A DNA stretch of 64,000 bases from Pseudomonas sp. 21 (GTDB lineage: Bacteria > Pseudomonadota > Gammaproteobacteria > Pseudomonadales > Pseudomonadaceae): contig NZ_JYOA01000008.1 of NCBI RefSeq assembly GCF_000955805.1, positions 193,372-257,371 on the forward strand. Reading direction: 5' to 3'. The position numbers and the translations under genes were made by a program. Shown in pieces: positions 44,687 through 55,200 of this stretch. Numbering within the stretch: the first letter of the stretch is position 1; each line of letters starts with the position of its first letter. Below the pieces are notes generated by a model that had not been told where the DNA came from, did not search any database, and saw only the letters and a list, made by a program, of their open reading frames with translations.

Positions 44687-46250
44687 TGGCGATTTCCTTC
44701 TGCCCTGCGGATGCTTGCCCAGCGGTCGGTTGAGGGGGCGTCGGGCCGCTGCTGGCCAGCAGGTTGGTGCTTGTCTGCTGCTCCAGCGTGCGCTGGATTT
44801 CCCGCGCGAGGGTCTTCACATCGTGGTTCTCGATTTCCTTGGGCATCACCTCGAAGCCCACCGAGTTGTACAGCCGGCCCCAGGCGGCCTGGGCGTCGGA
44901 GTAGGCGGCTTCGCGCTGGTAGCGCGAGAGCAGGAAGCGGCCCTCGGCGCGGATCAGCTCCAGCTCGCTGCCCAGGGCGGCGCCTCGGGCGGACTGCGCA
45001 TAGCTGAGCAGGCTCTGGTCGACGCGCAGGCTCTCGTCGGCGAACTCCACCTCCTGCTTCGCCAGCTGGTAGCGCAGCAGGCCGACGCGGACCTGGGTGA
45101 GGATGGCCATGGACAGCGCGGTGCGGCGCATGTCGTCGGTCTTTTCCTGGCTGGCCTCGGCGGCCTTGATGTCCGGGTACTGGGCCAGGCGCAGCAGGTT
45201 CATCGAGACGTTGATGCCGGTCTGGTTCCAGTCGTTGTTGTACAGGTACTTGTTGGAGTCGTACTCATAGCCGTAGTTGAAGCTCACGTTGGGCCACAGC
45301 TGGGCCTTGGCGATCTTCAGGTCATTCATGTCGACGCGTTTGCGGTACCACTCCTCCATGATTTCCGGGCGACGCTCCAGCGACAGGCGTTCGAGCTGTT
45401 CGACATTGTTGGTCACCAGCGGCAGCGGCTGTTCGCCGATGTCGGCCAGGACCATTTTCGTGTTCGGCGGCAGCGACATCAGCGCGGCCAGTTCGGCGCG
45501 GGCGAACTCCAGGTCCTGGCGGCGCACGGTGAGCATGTACACCGAGTCGAGCAGGGCGCGCTGGTAGGCGAGGATGTCCTGGCGCGGCAGCAGGCCCTTG
45601 CCCTCGGCCTCGCGGGCGGAGGTCAGGGCGCGGTGGGTGCGCATCAGCAGGCCATCCACTTCCGGCAGCAGGCGCTGGGCGCCCAGGGCGCGCCAGTAGG
45701 CGTTGCGCACGTCCTGCAGGACGTTCTGCGCGACCTTCTCGCGGCGCTCTTCGGCCATCAGCATCTGGTCGTTCTTCTGCTGGGTGCGGTAGTAGGCGAC
45801 GCCGAAGTCCAGCAGGCTCCAGGACAGCCCGAGGCTGTAGAGCTGGCGGTAGCGCTCTTCCGAGGTGGACGGGCGCAGGCTGACCTGGCGGTCCTCGATG
45901 CCGATGGAGGTGCCGCCGGAGTCGTTGTTGCGCCCGGCGTAGCCGGCGGAGGCGACCACCCGCGGCAGCATTTCGTGGCTGGTGACGTCGCGCAGGTCGG
46001 AGGCCAGCGCGCTTTCCAGCAGTTTCAGGCGATAGTCGAGGTTGTATTTCAGGGCGCGCGCCGAGGCTTCATAGAAGGTGATCGGTCCGCTGACCGGCTC
46101 CTGCTCCTTGTACATCCGCGCCTGATCGTCGATCACCCGCTGGCGCATTTCCTCCTCGGTGTAGGGCTTGGGCTCGAACGCCGAGCAGGCGCTGAGGAAG
46201 AGGCTGACGGTGATGGTGGCGCTCAGGCATTTCAGTGCGTAGGCAGGCAT
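44673..46250 (-). CDS. TolC-family outer membrane channel lipoprotein
   Basis: 525 residues from the ATG at 46250, giving a lipoprotein signal with lipobox LFLSAC and acylated Cys at residue 22. AAGGA lies ~7 nt upstream. The ATG at 46292, overlapping the adhesin stop (ATGA), is in frame and would add 14 residues. The body is the TolC/OEP repeat: long helices with 'SLGLSWSLLDFGVAYYRTQQKNDQ' and the second half 'AQLWPNVSFNYGYEYDSNKYLYNNDWNQTGINVSMNLLRL'. It would be the outer membrane exit duct for the adhesin. Confidence 0.88.
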   Translation of the reverse strand: MPAYALKCLSATITVSLFLSACSAFEPKPYTEEEMRQRVIDDQARMYKEQEPVSGPITFYEASARALKYNLDYRLKLLESALASDLRDVTSHEMLPRVVASAGYAGRNNDSGGTSIGIEDRQVSLRPSTSEERYRQLYSLGLSWSLLDFGVAYYRTQQKNDQMLMAEERREKVAQNVLQDVRNAYWRALGAQRLLPEVDGLLMRTHRALTSAREAEGKGLLPRQDILAYQRALLDSVYMLTVRRQDLEFARAELAALMSLPPNTKMVLADIGEQPLPLVTNNVEQLERLSLERRPEIMEEWYRKRVDMNDLKIAKAQLWPNVSFNYGYEYDSNKYLYNNDWNQTGINVSMNLLRLAQYPDIKAAEASQEKTDDMRRTALSMAILTQVRVGLLRYQLAKQEVEFADESLRVDQSLLSYAQSARGAALGSELELIRAEGRFLLSRYQREAAYSDAQAAWGRLYNSVGFEVMPKEIENHDVKTLAREIQRTLEQQTSTNLLASSGPTPPQPTAGQASAGQKEIANAAQ

Positions 46251-46288
46251 AGTCTGTCCTTGATCGATCCTAAAGAGTCGCGAATTCC

Positions 46289-49200
46289 TCATTGGCCGCT
46301 CCGACGCTGGGCGGCCTCGCGCAGCTGGGCGCGGAAGCCCTGCGTGTTCTGCGCTTTTTCAGCCTTGCCGACCATGTCGGCGGGGAAGGGCGCCCACAGC
46401 GACGGATCGGGCAGCAGGCCGTCGGCGGTCAGGCTGATGACGCCGTGGCGGCCATCGACCCAGCGCGTGTCCAGGTTGGCGGCACGGCGGCTTTCGGCCA
46501 CGGCGCGGGCGACGAACTGGCCTTTCACCTGGCCCAGTTGGGCGCCCAGCGACGGGCTCTCGATTTCCGGCGTGGCGAAGATGTCGATGTTGCTGCCATC
46601 GGCGCCCCAGGCGGAGAGCGACAGTCGATCATCGATGCGCTCCACCACCGGCTGCACGAAGATCGCCGGGTCCACGTCGGGGATGCGGTCGCGCGGGTAG
46701 CCGTCGTCGCCGAGACGGTCGAGGTGCGGGCCCGGCGGGATGTACGGCGTGGCGATGTCCAGGGTAATGGTCAGCAGCGCATCGTCGGTGGCGCCGGCCA
46801 GGTCGCTGATGGTGTAGGTGAAGTAGTCCTTGAGCACCTGCCCCAGGCCTGCGGCTGCCAGCACCTCGCGGTTGGTCAGGTCGATGGTGTAGGTGTAGCT
46901 GCCGTCGGCATTGAGGACGAGCGTGCCGTAGCGCCCGGCAATCGGCTGGCCGATCACACCAGCAGTGCCGCTGCCGGTTTCCTGGCCGGTACGGATACCG
47001 GTGACGGTCAGCGAGTCGCCGCCATCCACGTCGCTGTCGTTGGGCAGCACGTTGCCGGTGGCTTGCGGGGCCGGCGTCTGGTCGGTGGCGCTGTTGCTGT
47101 CGTCGCGCGCCACCGGATTGTCGTTGGCGCCCTGGATGACCACCGTCAGGCGCGCGTCCGAAGTCGCGCCGGCAGTGTCGCGCATGCGGTAGGTGAAGAC
47201 TTCCTGCAACTTCTCGTTGGCGCTGCGCATGGCCTGCACCGTGGGGTTGTCGTTGTCGACGCGGTATTCGTAGCTGCCGTCGGCATTGATGACCAGCTTG
47301 CCGTAGAGGCCTTGCAGTACGCTGCCGGCATTGACCGTGCTGCCGTTCTGGTTGGTGAAGTCCACGACCGACTTGGTTTCGCCGTACTGCACGCCGTCGA
47401 CGTCGGTGTCGTTGTCCAGTACGTTGCCGCGCGGGTCGACGCCGGGGGTGCCGTTGTTCACGCCGCCAGCCTCGACGGCGGTGGCGGTATCGTCACTGGC
47501 GATGGGGGTGTCGTTGCGCCCGTCGATGGTGATGGTGAGCAGGCCGGGCGTGGCGCCGCCCCAGATGTCGGCGCCCAGGTAAGTGAACTTGTCCTGCAGG
47601 GTCTGGCCGCTGGCGCGCAGGGCTTCGACTTCGGGCAGGGTGTTGTCCAGGACGTAGCTCCAGCTGCCGTCCTGGCTGAGCGTCAGCGTGCCGTACTGGC
47701 CGCGCAGTGACTGGCCGGGCGCGGTGACAGTGGTGGAGGTCGGGCTGTCGCCGGCCCAGAAGGAGACCACGTGCATCACGTCCTGCGGGATGGTGGTGAT
47801 GGTGTCCGGGTCGGTGTCGTTGGCCAGCACGTTGCCCGATGGGTTGCTGCCGGGCACGTTGTTGTGCAGGCCGCCGTCCTCCACGGAGGTGCCGAAATCG
47901 GGTGCGGTGACGGGCGGTTCGTTGCGTCCGCGGATCAGGATGATCAGCGTGGCCTGGTCGTTGAGGCCGCCATCGTCGGTCACCTGGTAAGTGAAGGATT
48001 CCAGGGCGAAGGCCAGCGGGCCGAGGGCGATGATGTCCGGGTTGGTGCTGTCGACGAAGTACTGGTAGCTGCCGTCGGCATTGATCACCAGGGTACCGAA
48101 CGCGCCGACGATGGTCTGCGGGCTGCCGGGTGTGACCGCCACGGTGTTCACCTGCGAGCCCTCCGGGCCGACGGCGATGGTGGTGACGCGCATATGGTCG
48201 CCGGCATCGACATCGGTGTCGGCGCCGATGCCGGCGAAGATTCCGGTCAGGCCGGTGATCACGTTGCCGGTGGGGTTGCGCCCGCCACTGCCGTCGAGGT
48301 TGGCCACGGCGTAGTTGATGTCGTCGTTGGCCACCGGGGCGTCGTAGCGGCCTTCGATGGTGATGGTCAGTTGGGCGATGGAGCTGGCGCCGGCGGTGTC
48401 GTTCATGCGGTAGGTGAAGACTTCCACCAGCGAATCACCGGCCTTGAGCGCCTGCACGGCCGCCAGGTTGTCATTCACCACATAGCTGTACGTGCCGTCG
48501 GCGTTGACGGTCAGGGTGCCGTAGGCGCCCGCCGTGGCCACCGGGCCTGTGGAGACCTGGGTGAAGGTGCCGCCGGCGTTGATCACGCCGAGGGCGATGC
48601 CGTTCACCGCCTTGCCGTCGCCGGTGTCGACATCGGTGTCGTTGTTCAGGACATTGCCGCTGCCGGCCTGGCCGGGCGTGCCGTTGTTGGTGCCGCCGGC
48701 CTCGATGGCGGTGGCGGTGTCATTGGCGGCGATGGGGGTGTCGTTCTGGCCGTGGATGACGATGACGAAATCGGCCGTGGTGAAGCCGCCCTTGCCGTCG
48801 CTGACCGTGTAGCGGTAGGTCTCGACCAGTGTGTCGTTGAAGGTGCGCAGGCCTTGCACCGTGGCGTTGTTGTTGTCCACCACGTAGCTGAAGTTCCCCT
48901 GGGCATCGAGCGTGAGGCTGCCGTAGAGGCCGGCCAGTGCCTGGCCCACGGTGCCGCTGGTGGCGCCGTAGGTGATGGCGGAGATGTTCAGCGGGTCGCC
49001 TTCCGGATCGCTGTAGGCATTGCGGATGCTGCCGCTGGGGTTCAGGCCGGCAGTGGTGTTGTTCAGCCCGCCGGCTTCCTGCGCGCTGGTGCTGACATCC
49101 TGGACCACCGGCGGGTCGTTCACGCCCACGACAGTGATCACCAGCTGTGCCTGGTCGGTCAGGTTGCCGGTGTCGTGGATGCGGTAGGTGAAGATCACGT

Positions 49201-52200
49201 CCAGGCTCTGGTTGGCCGCCAGGGCGCGGATGGCCGGGTCGGCGCTGTTGACCACGAAGGTGAAGGTGCCGTCGTCGTTCAGGCTGAGCTCGCCGAAGTT
49301 GCCGCTGATGATGCTGCCGTTGGCCAGCCGGGCGACCGTGCCGGTGATGTTCGTGCTGATGCCGTTGACGACACCGGTCAGGGTGCCGCCGGCGCTTTCC
49401 AGGCCGGAGCGCACGCCATCGACCTTGAGCTTGTCGGCGTTGGGCCGGTCGAAGTTGTCGACGTCGGTGTCGGCGCCAACCCCGCCGACGCCCGCGACGA
49501 CGTTGCCGCTGGTGTTGACCGGAAGCGAGCTACCGTCGCTGGAACCGGCGGTGGCGTTGGCGTGGTCATCCACTGCCACGGGCGCATCGTTGGCGCCCTG
49601 GATGGTGATGGTCAGGGTGGCGATGGCGCTCAGGCCGCCCTTGTCGGTGACCTGGTAGGTGAACACTTCGGTGAGGGTCTCGCCGGGCGACAAGGCATTG
49701 ACGCGGGGATTGCTGTTGTCGACCACGTAGCTGTAGGACCCGTCGGCGTTCATCGTCAGGCTGCCATAGAGGACCTGCAGGGTCGCCGGCGCCCCGGGAG
49801 CCACCGGGAAGATGCGCCCGCCACCGATGCCGTCGTAGCGCACCAGGCTGACCGCCTTGGTCTCGCCGTAGGTCGGGGAGTCCACGTCGGTGTCGTTGAG
49901 CAGCACGTTGCCGATGGCGTCCGAGCCGGGACTGCCATTGTTGGTGCCGCCGGCTTCGACGGCGGTGCCCACGTCATTTTGCGCCACGGGCGTATCGTTG
50001 GCGCCGTGGATGTCGATGGTCAGGGACGTCGAACTGGTGGCGTTGCCGGTGTCGGTGACGAAGTAGCCGAAGGATTCGCGCAGCACGTCGCCGGCGCTAC
50101 GCAGGGCCTGTACCGCGGCGTTGGTGTTGTCGACCACGTACTGGAAGCCACCTGTGGCCGTGATGTACAGCGTGCCGTAGCGGCCGGCAAGGGTGGTCAC
50201 GCCGGTGGCCGCCACTGTCGCGAAACCGCCGATGGAGTTCTCCACGCGGGTGACCGTGAGCACGTCACCGTTGGTGGCGATGTCGACGTCGGTGTCGTTG
50301 CTCAGCACGTTGCCGGTCGGGTCGACGCCGGGGTCGGCATTGTTCAGGCCGCCGGCTTCGATGGCGATGGCGAGGTCGGGGTGGGCCACAGGCGCATCGT
50401 TCACCGGGTCGATGACGATGTTCAGGGTGTCGGTGTCTTTCAGGGCGTCGTCGGGGTTTTCGCCGGGGATGCCGTCGCCGTCCGCGTCACCGAAATTACC
50501 CTGGTCGTTGGTGACCATGGTCAGGGTTTCGGCATTGCGGGCGGTGTTGAAGTCTTGGTCGCCCTTGTAATAGATCTGGCTGAGCAGCACGTTGATCTGC
50601 TGCAGGGTGCCGGTGAGCACCAGGGTGCGACCGGCGCCGGCGGGCGGCGCGTCGTTTGGCCCCGGCGGCGTCCCTGTCTGCCAGAGCACGCCGTGTACCA
50701 CGCTGAGGGTGACGGTCATGATGCCGTCGGCATTGCCGGCGTTGACGTCCACGTCGCTGGTGGTGAGGCCGACGATATGCAGCACGGTGTCTTCCTGGCC
50801 GTGCTGGTCGGTGACGGTGTTGATCGGCGCTTCGTTGATGTGCACGTAGCCGGCATCGGCGATGCCGACGGCGCCTTCGGCAAGGTTCAGGTTGATGTTG
50901 CCCAGGCCGACGGTGGAGGTCCCGGTGTCGGAGTCGACGCGCACGTGGAAGCGGTTGTTGCTCGCCTGGGCGAAGTTCTGCGCCACCGCCACGAGGTAGT
51001 TGCCCGAGGGCAGGATGGCGAACTGGTAGGTGCCGTCGGCCGCGGTCACGGTGTTGAACGTGCGGTCGTCGGCGTTGCCGAACACGCCGTCGTCGCCGGC
51101 CCAGGTCAGGGTCACGCCGATGCCGCCCAGGCCGGGGCCGTCGGGGGTCACGCTGGTGGTGGCGGACTTGGTGTCGTCCCACAGGGTGCCGCGTATCACG
51201 CCCATGCCGGCGCCGTCACTGAGCACGTAATCGTTCAGTCCGCCCGTGCCGTCCTCGCCGGTGCGCTCACCATCGACGCCGCCGGCGCCCAGCGGCACCG
51301 ATCCGCCCCAACCGGCATTCTCGAAGCTGGTGGGCAGGCTGGTCCAGGTCAGCACCGCGGAGCTGTTGGCATCGTCTGGAACGATGGTGTTGGGCAAGGT
51401 GACGCTGTAGATCACCTGGACCTTGTCGTTGACGTTCAACTGGTCGAAGTTGAGCACCACCTGGCCGCCCACCACGCTGGCGGTGACGCCCGCCGGCAGG
51501 TTGCCGGTGGTGTAGCTGGTGCCGTTGATGACGATGCTCTGGATCGCGTAGTCGCTGCCGTTGGGGAACTGGTCGCGCAGCACGACGTTGTAGGCCGGCA
51601 CTTCGCCGTTCTGGGTAAAGCTGACGGAGACGGTGGCGTTGGTCGTGCCGGCCACACTGCCGGCGGCGATGTCGATGACCGACTTGTCCATGCCGGTGAA
51701 GCTCGGCTCCACCACGTGCTCGAAGATCGTGGCGCTGTGGCCGCGATCGACCCCGGCGCCGGCGCCGACGTGTTCGAACACGTTCATGCTCAGTTGCGCG
51801 CCACTCTGGTTGCTGGCGATGTTGGCGACGCGCACGTTGAATTCGAGGATTACCCCTTCGATGTCGCCGTCGTTGATCTCGGTGTTGGAAAGGTTGCCGA
51901 GGTTGAAGGTGATGGTCCGGCCATCAGGGGAGATCTGCAGGCGCCCGCTGTTGATGTTGAAGATGCCGGTGGGTTTGTCGCCCGAGAGGTCCGGGTGGAT
52001 CGGCAGCGAGACGTCGCTGTTCTGGTTGCCGAACATGATCAGCGAGCCGCCGCTGATCAGGTTGGTGGCGTCCGTCGTGAGCCCGCCGGTGCTGGAACCC
52101 AGCGCGATGAGGATGTTGTTGAGGTCGGCGGGGATGAATTCCAGCCCGGGAGCCAGTTCGATGCGGATCTGGTAGTTGGTGTTTTCACCGGTGGGTACCA

Positions 52201-55200
52201 CCACCGCCACGCGGTAGCGGATGATCTCGCCGACCACCACGGTTTCTTCCAGGCCGGCGGTGTCGGTGGCGCCCGAGGAATTGGTCGCCGGCGGCGTGGC
52301 GTCGAGGCCGCCGACGCGGGAGACCTGGATGCCGTTGGTGACGGGAATGAACAGTGTGTTGAGCTGCCGGTAGTCGTTGAGTACCCCGGAATTGAGCAGT
52401 CCGTCGTCGCCGCCGCGTTCGCCGGCGCCGGTGTCGGTGGTGTTGCTCAGGCCGTCCAGGCTGGTCCAGCGCACCACGACGTTGTTCGAAATGACCGCCT
52501 GGCCGGCTGCGGTGGAGTTCACCACGCCCGACAGGGAAATGACGATGCTGCCGCCATTGGCGATATCGATGTTGGCGCCGTTGGCGGTGACCAGCTGGCC
52601 GTTCTGGATGATGAAGTCCGCGCCGCCGTTGGCGGTGGCACCGCCGTTGTAGACCTTGCCGGTGATGATGATGTTGTCCATCTGCGTGGGCAGGACGTTC
52701 AGCAGGCTGAGATCGAAGGCATTGGTGCCGGAGTTGTTGCTGATGGTGATGGTGTAGGTGACCGTGTCGCCTTCGTCGAAACCGCCGTAGGTGGGGGTGG
52801 AGGTGACTTGCTGGCTTACCGTCAGGGTCGGCTCGACGATGGTCACCGAGGGCTGCTGCGGGCTGGCGACGATGCGGTCCACTGCCGTGGCGCCGTTGGG
52901 GGTGTCGCCGTCGGGATCGCTGTAGGTCAGCTGTGCGCCGTTGTTCAGGGTGACGCCCTGCTGGTTGCCCTGCACGTTGCTCGCCACCAGCACCAGGCGG
53001 ATGACGAAGGCGTTGTTGCCGATGTTGTTGTCCGCCGTGGCGCCGGCGGCACTGAACACCAGGTTGAGGTCGCCGCCATCGCTGCCGTCGCCGCTGAAGG
53101 TCAGCACATTGACGTTGCCGGCGAAGTCCTGGCCCAGCGCGCCACTGCCAGCGACCGTGGTGATGATCTGGTAGCCGGCGCCGCCGAAGGCCGAGAGGTC
53201 CAGGCGCAGGCCCGGCGGGATCAGGTCGGACAGGCGCAGGTTGGCGGTGCTGCCTTCGGGCAGCGTGACCACGATGTCGTAGGTCATCTTCTCGCCGATC
53301 ACCAGGTTGCTGCCGCTGGTGTGGCCGGCGCTGGAGTCGTCGTCGGTGAGGCTGCCGTTCTGGTAGGTCTTGGTAATGGTCGGCGCGGCCACCTGCTGGT
53401 TGGCGACTTCGACGATGTCCACCGGGGTGAAGTCCTGGCCGCCCTCGACGCTGGCGTAGTTGGTCAGCGCGGCGCTGCTCTGCAGGGTGCGCGAGGCGAG
53501 GATGGCGTTGCTCACGGTGACGTCGTAGGTGATCACCACGACGTTGGCGCCGGAGAGGTCGTTGGTGGTGCCGGCGCGGCCGGCGAGCAGGGTGCCCTGG
53601 TTGTTGGCGTCGAGGAAGGTGATGCTGTTGCCGCTGATGCTGTAGTCGACGCCCTGCACCAGCAGGGTGCCATCGCCGCGATGGATCTGCAGGTTGGCGG
53701 TCGACAGGCTGCCGCCGACGAAGGCCAGGCCAGCCGGCAGTGTGATGCTGGTGGCGACGTCGTAGGCGTTGCCGCCGCCGCTGTTCTTGATGGCCGTGGC
53801 CAGGCGCAGGGTGTCGGCGCCGTCGATGCCGCTGACGTTGCCGTCGACGGCCGCCAGGCTGGTCACGCTGCCGCTGAAGGGCACGCCGGTGGTGCCCGGC
53901 TGGGCCCAGGTGCCGGTGGTCCCGGTAACCGTGCCGTGGGTGGTGGAAACCACGCCGTGCTTGATGTCCAGCACCGGCTCGGCGACCGATTCGATGACCG
54001 CGACATCCGAGGAAATCAGCGGCGTCTTGTCGATGGTGGTGGTCTGGCTGGACTGCGCCAGCACGTCGAGTTCGCGCTGGTCGGCATAGGGCTGGTCGCC
54101 GACCACCATGGTGAAGCGCACCTGCACGGTGCCGCCGTTGAGGCCGCCGGAAACGTAGTTGCCGAAGTCGAAGATGATCGAGTTGCCCGCTCCGGTGGTG
54201 ACGCTGTCGGGCACGTCGAGGATGGTGTTGCCGGCGCCGAAGCTCCACTGGCCGACACCGTTGCCGATGCTCCAGTTGATGCCGGCCGCGTTGAGCAGCG
54301 GCAGCGGCAGGTAGGCGGTGAGCTTGAAGTTCTCGTAGTCCGCCACCAGCAGGTCGTAGGTGATGGTGAAGGTGACCACGTCACCGGGACGCAGCTCGCC
54401 GTTGGCCGGCGGGTTGCCGCCGTTCACCTGGGTCAGCGTGATATCGATGTTGGAGGTGTCGATGGTGCTGGTGGTGCCGGAGCCGTCGGTCTGCTCGCCG
54501 CCGATGTTCAGCGAGTCGCGCAGCACGGTGGCATCCACCGTTGCGTTGTTGCTGACGCTGTCGCCCTCGTTGAGCTGGTCATGGGGCGGGTGGTCGGAGG
54601 TGTAGGTGGTGTCGATGGTCGCGTCGTAGACCAGGGTCAGGCGGGTGGCGCCTTCCTGCACGTCATCGTCCCAGAGATCGCCGAACAGCGCGTAGAGGCC
54701 GGGCCCCTGGATGGCGGCAGCGATGGAAGCGCCGATGTCGAAGACCAGCGTGGTGCTGCCGTCGGCGTTCACCGTGGCGGTGTAGATCACCGGGATGACC
54801 TGCGACGTGCCATGTTGCTGGATGACGATGCTCGGAGCGTTGGCGGCCGAGAAGGTCTGGCCGTCGCTGAGCAGGTCGGTGACGGTGAAGCGGCCCTGGC
54901 CGAGGATGTTCTGGCCGAAGGCGTAGAAGTCGGAGATGGCCACGTCCATGGTGTAGCGCAGGGTGTCGCCGGGCGTGATGCCGGGGGTGCCGACGTCGGT
55001 CTGCAGGTTCACCGTCTTGAGCAGGGTAATCGACTTGGCGACGAAGGTGATGCCCGCGCCGTCGCCGGTAACGGTGAACGGGTAGCCATCGGGGTCGGTC
55101 GGGCGATCGCGCACATCCAGCGGGTTCCAGTCGCCGCTCACGGTGGCGGTGCCGAAGGTGATGGTGCGCGGGTTGCCCGTGGCAGGGTCGAGCACCGGCC

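Noticed and set aside
46289..50400. RTX (GGxGxD) calcium repeats or a type I C-terminal signal in the adhesin
   Set aside because: Searched by eye: Asp-rich phrases are VCBS-repeat NDTDVD motifs, not nonapeptides, and the C-terminus lacks a typical LapA/RTX signal.
46760..50400. CRISPR-like regular spacing
   Set aside because: The periodicity is ~350-400 bp, coding and diverged; these are protein repeats.
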